This document shows positions 1-13,378 of a stretch of DNA of 64,000 nucleotides, in pieces. Under the pieces are notes generated by a model, which did not search any database, was not told the DNA's origin, and saw only the letters and a list, made by a program, of their open reading frames with translations. Each line of letters begins with the position of its first letter. Within the stretch, counting starts at the first letter, position 1. Source of the DNA: Hydrangea macrophylla (taxonomy: Eukaryota > Streptophyta > Magnoliopsida > Cornales > Hydrangeaceae); assembly GCA_033977485.1 (NCBI GenBank), contig CM066985.1:76265045-76329044 (forward strand), given 5' to 3'. The position numbers and the translations under genes are program-made.

Positions 1-3000
1 CTAACGGAATGCATAACGGATTCACAGTTCACAAAAAATGCAAAAAAATGACTCTTTCGACACTTAGGCTTGAAAAAACGTAGTTTTGGGGCTTTTGAGT
101 AGCGAAACGGTAAACCGCTTAACCAAACACCACGAAACCTTACATGCACCTCAAACATGCCTAAATAAACTTGTGGGAACAAAACGGAATGCATATGCAT
201 AACCAAACCACCCACGAAACCTTACACGCACCTCAAACATGCCTAAATAAACTTGCGGGAACTAACAGAATGAATAACGGATTCACGCTTTACAAAAAAT
301 GCGAAAAAATGACTATTTTAGTAACTTAGGCTTGAAAAAACGTAGTTTTAGGGGTTTTGAGTAGCGAATCGGTAAATTGCTTAACCAAACACCACAAAAC
401 CTTACACGCACCTCAAACATGCCTAAATAAACTTGCGGGAACTAACGGAATGCATAACGGATTCACGGTTCACAAAAAAAGCGAAAAAATGACACTTTAG
501 TCACTTAGGCTTGAAAAAACGTAGTTTTGGGCTTTTAAGTAGCGAATCGGTAAACCGCTTAACCAAATGCCATGAAACATTTCACGCACCTCAAACATGC
601 CGAAATAAACTTGTGGGAACTAACAGAATGCATAACGGATTCACGCTGTACAAAAAATGCAAAAAAATGACTCTTTTAGTCACTTAGGCTTGAAAAAATG
701 TAGTTTTGGGGGTTTTGAGTAGCGAATCGGTAAACAGCTTAACCAAACACCACGAAACATTACACACAACTCAAACATTCCTAAATAAACTTACTGAAAC
801 TAACGGAATGCATAACGGATTCATGCTTTACAAAAAATGTGAAAAAATGACTCTTTAGTCACTTAGGCTTGAAAAAACGTAGTTTTGGGGGTTTTTAGTA
901 GCCAATCTGTAAACCGCTTAGCCAAACACCACGAAAGCATGCACACACCTCAAACATTCCTAAGTAAACTTGTGAGAACTAACGGAATGCATAACGGACT
1001 CACGCTTTACAAAAAATGCGAAAAAATGACTCTTTTAGTCACTTAGGCTTGAAAAAATGTAGTTTTGGGGCTTTTGAGTAGCGAATCGGTAAACCGCTTA
1101 ACCAAAAACTACGAAACCTTACACACACCTCAAACATGCCTTAATAAACTTGCGAGTACTAACAGAATGCATAACGGATTCACGATTCACAAAAAATTCA
1201 AAAAATGACTCTTTAGTCACTTAGGCTTGAAAAAACGTAGTTTTGGGGATTTTGAGTATCAAATCGATAAACCGCATAACCAAACACCCCGAAACTTTAC
1301 ACACACCTCAAACATGCCTAAATAAACTTGCGGGAACTAACGGAATGCATAACGGATTCACGGTTCACAAAAAAAAGCGAAAAAATGACACTTTAGTCAC
1401 TTAGGCTTGAAAAAACGTAGTTTTGGGCTTTTAAGTAGCGAATCGGTAAACCGCTTAACCAAATGCCATGAAACATTTCACGCACCTCAAACATGCCGAA
1501 ATAAACTTGTGGGAACTAACAGAATGCATAACGGATTCACGCTGTACAAAAAATGCAAAAAAATGACTCTTTTAGTCACTTAGGCTTGAAAAAATGTAGT
1601 TTTGAAAAATGTAGTTTTGGGGCTTTTGAGTAGCGAATCGGTAAACCGCTTAACCAAAAGCCACGAAACCTTACACGCACCTCAACATGCCTAAATAAAC
1701 TTGCGAGTACTAACAGAATGCATAACGGATTCACGATTCACAAAAAATTCAAAAAATGACTCTTTAGTCACTTAGGCTTGAAAAAACGTAATTTTTGGGC
1801 TTTTGAGTATCAAATCGATAAACCGCATAACCAAACCCCCCGAAACTTTACACACACCTCAAACATGCCTAAATAAACTTCCGAGAACTAACGGAATGCA
1901 TACGGATTCACGGTGTACAAAAAATGCAAAAAAATGACTCTTTTAGTCACTTAGGCTGAAAAAACGTAGTTTTAGGGGTTTTGAGTTGCGAATCGGTAAA
2001 CCGCTTAAACCAAACACCATAAAACCGCACCTCAAACATGCCTAAATAAACTTGCGGGATCTAACGGAATTTACAAAATGAATTCACGGTTCACAAAAAA
2101 TGTGGAAAAAATGACTCTTTAGTCACTCAGGCTTTAAAACGTAGTTTTGGGGCTTTTGAGTAGCGAATCGGGTAAACCGCTTAACCAAACTCCACAAAAC
2201 CGCACCTCAAACATGCCTAAATAAACTTGCGGGATCTAACGGAATGCATAAAGGATTCACGGTTCACAAAAAAATGTGAAAAATGACTCTTTAGTCACTC
2301 AGGCTTTAAAACGTAGTTTTGGGCTTTTGAGTAGCTAATCGGTAAACCGCTTAACCAAACACCACGAAACCTTACATGCACCTCAAACATGCATAAATAA
2401 ACTTGTGGGAACTAACAGAATGCATAACAGATTCACGCTTTACAAAAAATTCAAAAACATGACACTTTAGTCACTTAGGCTTGAAAAAACGTAGTTTTGT
2501 GGCTTTTGAGTAGCGAATCGATAAACCGGCATAACCAAACACCACGAAACCTTACACGCACCGCAAACATGCCTAAATAAACTTGTGGGAAACTACCGGA
2601 ATGCATAACGGTTTCACGCTTTACAAAAAATGCAAAAAAATGACTCTTTAGTCACTTAGGCTTGAAAAAACGTAGTTCTGGGGGTTTTGAGTAGCAAATC
2701 GATAAACCGCATTACCAAACACTACAAAACCTTACACGTACCTCAAACATGCCTAAATAAACTTTTGGGAACTAACGGAATGCATAACAGATTCACGGTT
2801 TACAAAAAATGCAAAAAAATGACTCTTTTAGTCACTTAGGCTTTGAAAAAACGTAGTTTTGGGGGTTTTGAGTAGCCAATCTGTAAACGGCTTAGCCAAA
2901 CACCACGAAGCATGCACACACCTCAAACATTCCTAAGTAAACTTGTGAGAACTAACGGAATGCATAACGGACTCACGCTTTACAACAAATGCGAAAAAAT

Positions 3001-5068
3001 GACTCTTTTAGTCACTAGGCTTGAAAAAACGTAGTTTTAGGGGTTTTGAGTTGCGAATCGGTAAACCGCTTAACCAAACACCATAAAACCGCACCTCAAA
3101 CATGCCTAAATAAACTTGCGGGATCTAACGGAATTTAAAAAAGAATTCACGGTTCACAAAAAATGTGAAAAAATGACTCTTAGTCACTCAGGCTTTAAAA
3201 CGTAGTTTTGGTGCGTTTGAGCGAATCGGTAAACCGCTTAACCAAACACCACAAAACCGCACCTCAAACATGCCTAAATAAACTTGCGGGATCTAACGGA
3301 ATGCATAATGGATTCACGGTTCACATAAAATGTGAAAAATGACTCTTTAGTCACTCAGGCTTTAAAACGTAGTTTTGGGCTTTTGGAGTAGCTAATCGGT
3401 AAACCGCTTACCAAACACCACGAAACCTTACATGCACCTCAAACATGCATAAATAAACTTGTGGGAACTAACGGAATGCATAACAGATTCACGCTTTACA
3501 AACAATTCAAAAAAATGACACTTTAGTCACTTAGGCTTGAAAAAACGTAGTTTTGTGGCTTTTGAGTAGCGAATCGATAAACCGCATAACCAAACACCAC
3601 GAAACCTTACACGCACCGCAAACATGGCCTAAATAAACTTGTGGGAACTAACGGAATGCATAACGGTTTCACGCTTTACAAAAAATGCCAAAAAAATGGA
3701 CTCTTTAGTCACTTAGGCTTGAAAAAACGTAGTTCTGGGGGGTTTTGAGTAGCAAATCGATAAACCGCATACCAACACTACAAAACCTTACACGTACCTC
3801 AAACATGCCTAAATAAACTTTTGGGACTAACGGAATGCATAACGGATTCACGGTTTACAAAAAATGCAAAAAAAAGACTCTTTTAGTCACTTAGGCTTGA
3901 AAAAAACGTAATTTTGGGGGTTTTGAGTAGCCAATCTGTAAACGGCTTAGCCAAACACCACGAAAGCATGCACACCCCTCAAACATTCCTAAGTAAACTT
4001 GTGAGAACTAACGGAATGCATAACGGACTCACGCTTTACAAAAAATGCGAAAAAATGACTCTTTTAGTCACTTAGGCCTTGAAAAAACGTAGTTTTAGGG
4101 GTTTTGAGTTGCGAATCGGTAAACCGCTTAACCAAACACCATAAAACCGCACCTCAAACATGCCTAAATAAACTGTGGGATCTAACGGAATTTAAAAAAT
4201 GAATTCACGGTTCACAAAAAATGTGAAAAAATGACTCTTTAGTCACTCAGGCTTTTAAAACGTAGTTTTGGTGCTTTTGAGTAGCGAATCGGTAAACCGC
4301 TTAACCAAACACCACAAAACCGCACCTCAAACATGCCTAAATAAACTTGCGGGATCTAACGGAATGCATAATGGATTCACGGTTCACATAAAATGTGAAA
4401 AATGACTCTTAGTCACTCAGGCTTTAAAACGTAGTTTTGGGGCTTTTGAGTAGCTAATCGGTAAACCGCTTAACCAAACACCACGAAACCTTACATTGCA
4501 CCTCAAACATGCATAAATAAACTTGTGGGAACTAACGGAATGCATAACAGATTCACGCTTTACAAAAAATTCAAAAAAATGACACTTTAGTCACTTAGGC
4601 TTGAAAAAACGTAGTTTTGTGTGGCTTTTGAGTAGCGAATCGATAAACCGCTAACCAAACACCACGAAACCTTACACGCACCTCAAACATGCCTAACTAA
4701 ACTTGTGGGAACTAACGGAATGCATAACGGTTTCACGCTTTACAAAAAATGCAAAAAAATGACTCTTTAGTCACTTAGGCTTGAAAAAACGTAGTTCTGG
4801 GGGTTTTGAGTAGCAAATCGATAAACCGCATTACCAAACACTACAAAACCTTACACGTACCTCCAACATGCCTAAACAAACTTTTGGGAACTAACGGAAT
4901 GCATAACGGATTCACGGTTTACAAAAAATGCGAAAAAATGACTCTTTTAGTCACTTAGGCTTGAAAAAACGTAGTTTTAGGGGTTGTGACTAGCGAATCG
5001 GTAAACGCTTAACCAAACACCACGAAACCTACACACACCTCAAACATGCCTAAATAAACTTGCGGGAA
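1..5068. repeat. Rearranged copy of the 4.155 kb higher-order repeat
   Basis: The first bases are in the same phase as 5069, 9224 and 13379, where the regular HOR copies start. This copy measures 5068 bp instead of 4155, an excess of about 913 bp or five monomers. It contains its own duplications. A block with GGGCTTTTAAGTAGC and AATGCCATGAAACATTTC near 461-600 recurs about 900 bp later near 1361-1500. A block marked by GGAATTTA followed by AATTC recurs near 2067, 3131 and 4188, about 1.06 kb apart. Single-base indels are frequent here compared with the copies after 7 kb, so part of the difference could be assembly error. Confidence 0.7.
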
Positions 5069-8000
5069 CTAACGGAATGCATAACGGATTCACAGTTCAC
5101 AAAAAATGCAAAAAAATGACTCTTTAGACACTTAGGCTTGAAAAAACGTAGTTTTGGGGCTTTTGAGTAGCGAAACGGTAAACCGCTTAACCAACACCCA
5201 CGAAACCTTACATGCACCTCACACATGCCTAAATAAACTTGTGGGAACACACGGAATGCATATGCATAACCAAACACCACGAAACCTTACACGCACCTCA
5301 AACATGCCTAAATAAACTTGCGGGAATAACAGAATGAATAACGGATTCACGCTTTACAAAAAATGCGAAAAAATGACTCTTTTAGTAACTTAGGCTTGAA
5401 AAAACATAGTTTTAGGGGTTTTGAGTAGCGAATCGGTAAATGCTTAACCAAACACCACGAAACCTTACACGCACCTCAAACTTGCCTAAATAAACTTGCG
5501 GGAACTAACGGAATGCATAACGGATTCACGGTTCACAAAACAAGCTAAAAAATGACACTTTAGTCACTTAGGCTTGAAAAACGTAGTTTTGGGCTTTTAA
5601 GTAGCGAATCGGTAAACCGCTTAACCAAATGCCATGAAACATTTCACGCACCTCAAACCTGCCGAAATAAACTTGTGGGAACTAACAGAATGCATAACGG
5701 ATTCACGCTGTACAAAAGATGCAAAAAAATGACTCTTTTAGTCACTTAGGCTTGAAAAAACGTAGTTTTGGGGGTTTTGAGTAGCGAATCGGTAAACCGC
5801 TTAACCAAACACCAAGAAACATTACACACACCTCAAACATTCCTAAATAACCTTCCTGAAACTAACGGAATGCATAACGAATTCATGCTTTACAAAAAAT
5901 GTGAAAAAATGACTCTTAAGTCACTTAGGCTTGAAAAAACGTAGTTTTGGGGGGTTTTGAGTAGCCAATCTGTAAACCGCTTAGCCAAACACCACGAAAG
6001 CATGCACACACCTCAAACATTCCTAAGTAAACTTGTGAGAACTAACGGAATGCATAACGGACTCACGCTTTACAAAAAATGCGAAAAAAATGACTCTTTA
6101 GTCACTTAGGCTTGAAAAAATGTAGTTTTGGGGCTTTTGAGTAGCGAATCGGTAAACCGCTTAACCAAAAGCCACGAAACCTTACACGCACCTCAAACAT
6201 GCCTAAATAAACTTGCGAGTACTAACAGAATGCATAACGGATTCACGATTCACAAAAAATTCAAAAAATGACTCTTTAGTCACTTAGGCTTGAAAAAACG
6301 TAGTTTTTGGGCTTTTGAGTATCAAATCGATAAACCGCATAACCAAACACCCCGAAACTTTACACACACCTCAAACATGCCTAAATAAACTTCCGAGAAC
6401 TAACGGAATGCATAACGGATTCACGGTGTACAAAAAATGCGAAAAAATGACTCTTTTAGTCACTTAGGCTTGAAAAAACGTAGTTTTAGGGGTTTTGAGT
6501 TGCGAATCGGTAAACCGCTTAACCAAACACCATAAAACCCGCACCTCAAACATGCCTAAATAAACTTGCGGGATCTACGGAATTTACAAAATGAATTCAC
6601 GGTTCACAAAAAATGTGAAAAAATGACTCTTTAGTCACTCAGGCTTTAAAACGTAGTTTTGGGGCTTTTGAGTATCAAATCGATAAACCGCATAACCAAA
6701 CACCCCAAAACTTTAGACACACCTCAAACATGCCTAAATAAACTTCCGAGAACTAACGGCATGCATAACGGATTCACGGTGTACAAAAAAATGCGAAAAA
6801 ATGACTCTTTTAGTCACTTAGGCTTGAAAAAAACGTAGTTTTAGGGGTTTTGAGTTGCGAATCGGTAAACCGCTTAACCAAACACCATAAAACCGCACCT
6901 CAAACATGCCTAAATAAACTTGGGCGATCTAACGAGAATTTACAAAATGAATTCACGGTTCACAAAAAATGTGAAAAAATGACTCTTTAGTCACTCAGGC
7001 TTTAAAACGTAGTTTTGGGGCTTTTGAGTAGCGAATCGGTAAACCGCTTAACCAAACACCACAAAACCGCACCTCAAACATGCCTAAATAAACTTGCGGG
7101 ATCTAACGGAATGCATAAAGGATTCACGGTTCACAAAAAATGTGAAAAATGACTCTTTAGTCACTCAGGCTTTAAAACGTAGTTTTGGGCTTTTGAGTAG
7201 CTAATCGGTAAACCGCTTAACCAAACACCACGAAACCTTACATGCACCTCAAACATGCATAAATAAACTTGTGGGAACTAAAAGAATGCATAACATATTC
7301 ACACTTTACAAAAAATGACACTTTAGTCACTTAGGCTTGAAAAAACGTAGTTTTGTGGCTTTTGAGTAGCGAATCGATAAACCGCATAACCAAACACCAC
7401 GAAACCTTACACGCACCTCAAACATGCCTAAATAAACTTGTGGGAACTAACGGAATGCATAACGGTTTCACGCTTTACAAAAAATGCAAAAAAATGACTC
7501 TTTAGTCACTTAGGCTTGAAAAAACGTAGTTCTGGGGGTTTTGAGTAGCAAATCGATAAACCGCATTACCAAACACTACAAAACCTTACACGTACCTCAA
7601 ACATGCCTAAATAAACTTTTGGGAACTAACGGAATGCATAACGGATTCACGGTTTACAAAAAAATGCAAAAAAATGACTCTTTTAGTCACTTAGGCTTGA
7701 AAAAACGTAGTTTTGGGGGTTTTGAGTAGCCAATCTGTAAACCGCTTAGCCAAACACCACGAAAGCATGCACACACCTCAAACATTCCTAAGTAAACTTG
7801 TGAGAACTAACGGAATGCATAACGGACTCACGCTTTACAAAAAATGCGAAAAAATGACTCTTTTAGTCACTTAGGCTTGAAAAAATGTAGTTTTGGGGCT
7901 TTTGAGTAGCGAATCGGTAAACCGCTTAACCAAAAGCCACGAAACCTTACACGCACCTCAAACATGCCTAAATAAACTTGCGAGTACTAACAGAATGCAT

Positions 8001-9223
8001 AACGGATTCACGATTCACAAAAAATTCAAAAAATGACTCTTTAGTCACTTAGGCTTGAAAAAACGTAGTTTTTGGGCTTTTGAGTATCAAATCGATAAAC
8101 CGCATAACCAAACACCCCGAAACTTTACACACACCTCAAACATGCCTAAATAAACTTCCGAGAACTAACGGAATGCATAACGATTCACGGTGTACAAAAA
8201 ATGCAAAAAAATGACTCTTTTAGTCACTTAGGCTTGAAAAAACGTAGTTTTAGGGGTTTTGAGTTGCGAATCGGTAAACCGCTTAACCAAACACCATAAA
8301 ACCGCACCTCAAACATGCCTAAATAAACTTGCGGGATCTAACGGAATTTAAAAAATGAATTCACGGTTCACAAAAAATGTGAAAAAATGACTCTTTAGTC
8401 ACTCAGGCTTTAAAACGTAGTTTTGGGGCTTTTGAGTAGCGAATCGGTAAACTGCTTAACCAAACACCACAAAACCGCACCTCAAACATGCCTAAATAAA
8501 CTTGCGGGATCTAACGGAATGCATAATGGATTCACGGTTCACAAAAAATGTGAAAAATGACTCTTTAGTCACTCAGGCTTTAAAACGTAGTTTTGGGCTT
8601 TTGAGTAGCTAATCGGTAAACCGCTTAACCAAACACCACGAAACCTTACATGCACCTCAAACATGCATAAATAAACTTGTGGGAACTAACGGAATGCCTA
8701 ACAGATTCACGCTTTACAAAAAATTCAAAAAAATGACACTTTAGTCACTTAGGCTTGAAAAAACGTAGTTTTGTGGCTTTTGAGTAGCGAATCGATAAAC
8801 CGCATAACCAAACACCACGAAACCTTACACGCACCTCAAACATGCCTAAATAAACTTGTGGGAACTAACGGAATGCATAACGGTTTCACGCTTTACAAAA
8901 AATGCAAAAAAATGACTCTTTAGTCACTTAGGCTTGAAAAAACGTAGTTCTGGGGGTTTTGAGTAGCAAATCGATAAACCGCATTACCAAACACTACAAT
9001 ACCTTACACGTACCTCAAACATGCCTAAATAAACTTTTGGGAACTAACGGAATGCATAACGGATTCACGGTTTACAAAAAATGCGAAAAAATGACTCTTT
9101 TAGTCACTTAGGCTTGAAAAAACGTAGTTTTAGGGGTTTTGACTAGCGAATCGGTAAACCGCTTAACCAAACACCACGAAACCTTACACACACCTCAAAC
9201 ATGCCTAAATAAACTTGCGGGAA
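5069..9223. repeat. 23-monomer HOR, copy 1 (4155 bp)
   Basis: The unit runs from CTAACGGAATGCATAACGG at 5069 to the same phase at 9224. Diagnostic variants recur at a fixed offset of 4155 or 4154: GACTCTTTAGACAC near 5118, the truncated monomer at 5258, and GAATTTACAAAATG near 6585 and 6944. The part before about 7 kb has scattered single-base differences from copy 2, for example CCAACACCCACG for CCAAACACCACG and GATCTACGG for GATCTAACGG. The later part is almost identical to copy 2. Confidence 0.85.
5258..5336. repeat. Truncated ~80 bp satellite monomer with ATGCATATGCAT junction
   Basis: GGAATGCAT is joined directly to ATGCATAACC, skipping about 100 bp of the monomer (the A-tract and TTTTGAGTAGCG half). 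The same junction occurs at 191, 5258, 9413, 13568, 25578, 28329, 41834, 43518 and 48081. It is a fixed component of the 4155 bp and 2751 bp HORs and explains their non-integer monomer number. Confidence 0.85.
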
Positions 9224-12200
9224 CTAACGGAATGCATAACGGATTCACAGTTCACAAAAAATGCAAAAAAATGACTCTTTAGACACTTAGGCTTGAAAAA
9301 ACGTAGTTTTGGGGCTTTTGAGTAGCGAAACGGTAAACCGCTTAACCAAACACCACGAAACCTTACATGCACCTCAAACATGCCTAAATAAACTTGTGGG
9401 AACAAACGGAATGCATATGCATAACCAAACACCACGAAACCTTACACGCACCTCAAACATGCCTAAATAAACTTGCGGGAACTAACAGAATGAATAACGG
9501 ATTCACGCTTTACAAAAAATGCGAAAAAATGACTCTTTTAGTAACTTAGGCTTGAAAAAACATAGTTTTAGGGGTTTTGAGTAGCGAATCGGTAAATTGC
9601 TTAACCAAACACCACGAAACCTTACACGCACCTCAAACATGCCTAAATAAACTTGCGGGAACTAACGGAATGCATAACGGATTCACGGTTCACAAAAAAA
9701 GCTAAAAAATGACACTTTAGTCACTTAGGCTTGAAAAACGTAGTTTTGGGCTTTTAAGTAGCGAATCGGTAAACCGCTTAACCAAATGCCATGAAACATT
9801 TCACGCACCTCAAACATGCCGAAATAAACTTGTGGGAACTAACAGAATGCATAACGGATTCACGCTGTACAAAAGATGCAAAAAAAATGACTCTTTTAGT
9901 CACTTAGGCTTGAAAAAACGTAGTTTTGGGGGTTTTGAGTAGCGAATCGGTAAACCGCTTAACCAAACACCAAGAAACATTACACACACCTCAAACATTC
10001 CTAAATAAACTTACTGAAACTAACGGAATGCATAACGAATTCATGCTTTACAAAAAATGTGAAAAAATGACTCTTAAGTCACTTAGGCTTGAAAAAACGT
10101 AGTTTTGGGGGTTTTGAGTAGCCAATCTGTAAACCGCTTAGCCAAACACCACGAAAGCATGCACACACCTCAAACATTCCTAAGTAAACTTGTGAGAACT
10201 AACGGAATGCATAACGGACTCACGCTTTACAAAAAATGCGAAAAAATGACTCTTTTAGTCACTTAGGCTTGAAAAAATGTAGTTTTGGGGCTTTTGAGTA
10301 GCGAATCGGTAAACCGCTTAACCAAAAGCCACGAAACCTTACACGCACCTCAAACATGCCTAAATAAACTTGCGAGTACTAACAGAATGCATAACGGATT
10401 CACGATTCACAAAAAATTCAAAAAATGACTCTTTAGTCACTTAGGCTTGAAAAAACGTAGTTTTTGGGCTTTTGAGTATCAAATCGATAAACCGCATAAC
10501 CAAACACCCCGAAACTTTACACACACCTCAAACATGCCTAAATAAACTTCCGAGAACTAACGGAATGCATAACGGATTCACGGTGTACAAAAAATGCGAA
10601 AAAATGACTCTTTTAGTCACTTAGGCTTGAAAAAACGTAGTTTTAGGGGTTTTGAGTTGCGAATCGGTAAACCGCTTAACCAAACACCATAAAACCGCAC
10701 CTCAAACATGCCTAAATAAACTTGCGGGATCTAACGGAATTTACAAAATGAATTCACGGTTCACAAAAAATGTGAAAAAATGACTCTTTAGTCACTCAGG
10801 CTTTAAAACGTAGTTTTGGGGCTTTTGAGTATCAAATCGATAAACCGCATAACCAAACACCCCAAAACTTTAGACACACCTCAAACATGCCTAAATAAAC
10901 TTCCGAGAACTAACGGAATGCATAACGGATTCACGGTGTACAAAAAATGCGAAAAAATGACTCTTTTAGTCACTTAGGCTTGAAAAAACGTAGTTTTAGG
11001 GGTTTTGAGTTGCGAATCGGTAAACCGCTTAACCAAACACCATAAAACCGCACCTCAAACATGCCTAAATAAACTTGCGGGATCTAACGGAATTTACAAA
11101 ATGAATTCACGGTTCACAAAAAATGTGAAAAAATGACTCTTTAGTCACTCAGGCTTTAAAACGTAGTTTTGGGGCTTTTGAGTAGCGAATCGGTAAACCG
11201 CTTAACCAAACACCACAAAACCGCACCTCAAACATGCCTAAATAAACTTGCGGGATCTAACGGAATGCATAAAGGATTCACGGTTCACAAAAAATGTGAA
11301 AAATGACTCTTTAGTCACTCAGGCTTTAAAACGTAGTTTTGGGCTTTTGAGTAGCTAATCGGTAAACCGCTTAACCAAACACCACGAAACCTTACATGCA
11401 CCTCAAACATGCATAAATAAACTTGTGGGAACTAAAAGAATGCATAACATATTCACACTTTACAAAAAATGACACTTTAGTCACTTAGGCTTGAAAAAAC
11501 GTAGTTTTGTGGCTTTTGAGTAGCGAATCGATAAACCGCATAACCAAACACCACGAAACCTTACACGCACCTCAAACATGCCTAAATAAACTTGTGGGAA
11601 CTAACGGAATGCATAACGGTTTCACGCTTTACAAAAAATGCAAAAAAATGACTCTTTAGTCACTTAGGCTTGAAAAAACGTAGTTCTGGGGGTTTTGAGT
11701 AGCAAATCGATAAACCGCATTACCAAACACTACAAAACCTTACACGTACCTCAAACATGCCTAAATAAACTTTTGGGAACTAACGGAATGCATAACGGAT
11801 TCACGGTTTACAAAAAAATGCAAAAAAATGACTCTTTTAGTCACTTAGGCTTGAAAAAACGTAGTTTTGGGGGTTTTGAGTAGCCAATCTGTAAACCGCT
11901 TAGCCAAACACCACGAAAGCATGCACACACCTCAAACATTCCTAAGTAAACTTGTGAGAACTAACGGAATGCATAACGGACTCACGCTTTACAAAAAATG
12001 CGAAAAAATGACTCTTTTAGTCACTTAGGCTTGAAAAAATGTAGTTTTGGGGCTTTTGAGTAGCGAATCGGTAAACCGCTTAACCAAAAGCCACGAAACC
12101 TTACACGCACCTCAAACATGCCTAAATAAACTTGCGAGTACTAACAGAATGCATAACGGATTCACGATTCACAAAAAATTCAAAAAATGACTCTTTAGTC

Positions 12201-13378
12201 ACTTAGGCTTGAAAAAACGTAGTTTTTGGGCTTTTGAGTATCAAATCGATAAACCGCATAACCAAACACCCCGAAACTTTACACACACCTCAAACATGCC
12301 TAAATAAACTTCCGAGAACTAACGGAATGCATAACGGATTCACGGTGTACAAAAAATGCAAAAAAATGACTCTTTTAGTCACTTAGGCTTGAAAAAACGT
12401 AGTTTTAGGGGTTTTGAGTTGCGAATCGGTAAACCGCTTAACCAAACACCATAAAACCGCACCTCAAACATGCCTAAATAAACTTGCGGGATCTAACGGA
12501 ATTTAAAAAATGAATTCACGGTTCACAAAAAATGTGAAAAAATGACTCTTTAGTCACTCAGGCTTTAAAACGTAGTTTTGGGGCTTTTGAGTAGCGAATC
12601 GGTAAACTGCTTAACCAAACACCACAAAACCGCACCTCAAACATGCCTAAATAAACTTGCGGGATCTAACGGAATGCATAATGGATTCACGGTTCACAAA
12701 AAATGTGAAAAATGACTCTTTAGTCACTCAGGCTTTAAAACGTAGTTTTGGGCTTTTGAGTAGCTAATCGGTAAACCGCTTAACCAAACACCACGAAACC
12801 TTACATGCACCTCAAACATGCATAAATAAACTTGTGGGAACTAACGGAATGCCTAACAGATTCACGCTTTACAAAAAATTCAAAAAAATGACACTTTAGT
12901 CACTTAGGCTTGAAAAAACGTAGTTTTGTGGCTTTTGAGTAGCGAATCGATAAACCGCATAACCAAACACCACGAAACCTTACACGCACCTCAAATATGC
13001 CTAAATAAACTTGTGGGAACTAACGGAATGCATAACGGTTTCACGCTTTACAAAAAATGCAAAAAAATGACTCTTTAGTCACTTAGGCTTGAAAAAACGT
13101 AGTTCTGGGGGTTTTGAGTAGCAAATCGATAAACCGCATTACCAAACACTACAATACCTTACACGTACCTCAAACATGCCTAAATAAACTTTTGGGAACT
13201 AACGGAATGCATAACGGATTCACGGTTTACAAAAAATGCGAAAAAATGACTCTTTTAGTCACTTAGGCTTGAAAAAACGTAGTTTTAGGGGTTTTGACTA
13301 GCGAATCGGTAAACCGCTTAACCAAACACCACGAAACCTTACACACACCTCAAACATGCCTAAATAAACTTGCGGGAA
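9224..13378. repeat. 23-monomer HOR, copy 2 (4155 bp)
   Basis: This is the cleanest copy of the 4155 bp unit. It shares phase and private variants with copy 1, and its start is repeated almost exactly at 13379. It includes the truncated ~80 bp monomer at 9413 and a two-monomer internal duplication: GAGTATCAAATCGATAAACC appears near 10475 and again near 10829. Near-identity between units 4.2 kb long, while neighbouring monomers inside the unit differ clearly, is the signature of recent whole-unit amplification by unequal exchange or a similar process. Confidence 0.88.

Noticed and set aside
5050..5280. Repeated 60-76 codon open frames in the satellite on both strands (for example near 5050, 7541, 9205, 51098, 51459, 53074)
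   Set aside because: They span one monomer and part of the next, recur with the HOR period, and translate the same repeat. There is no codon bias, domain or promoter. They follow from the 179 bp period having few stops in some frames.
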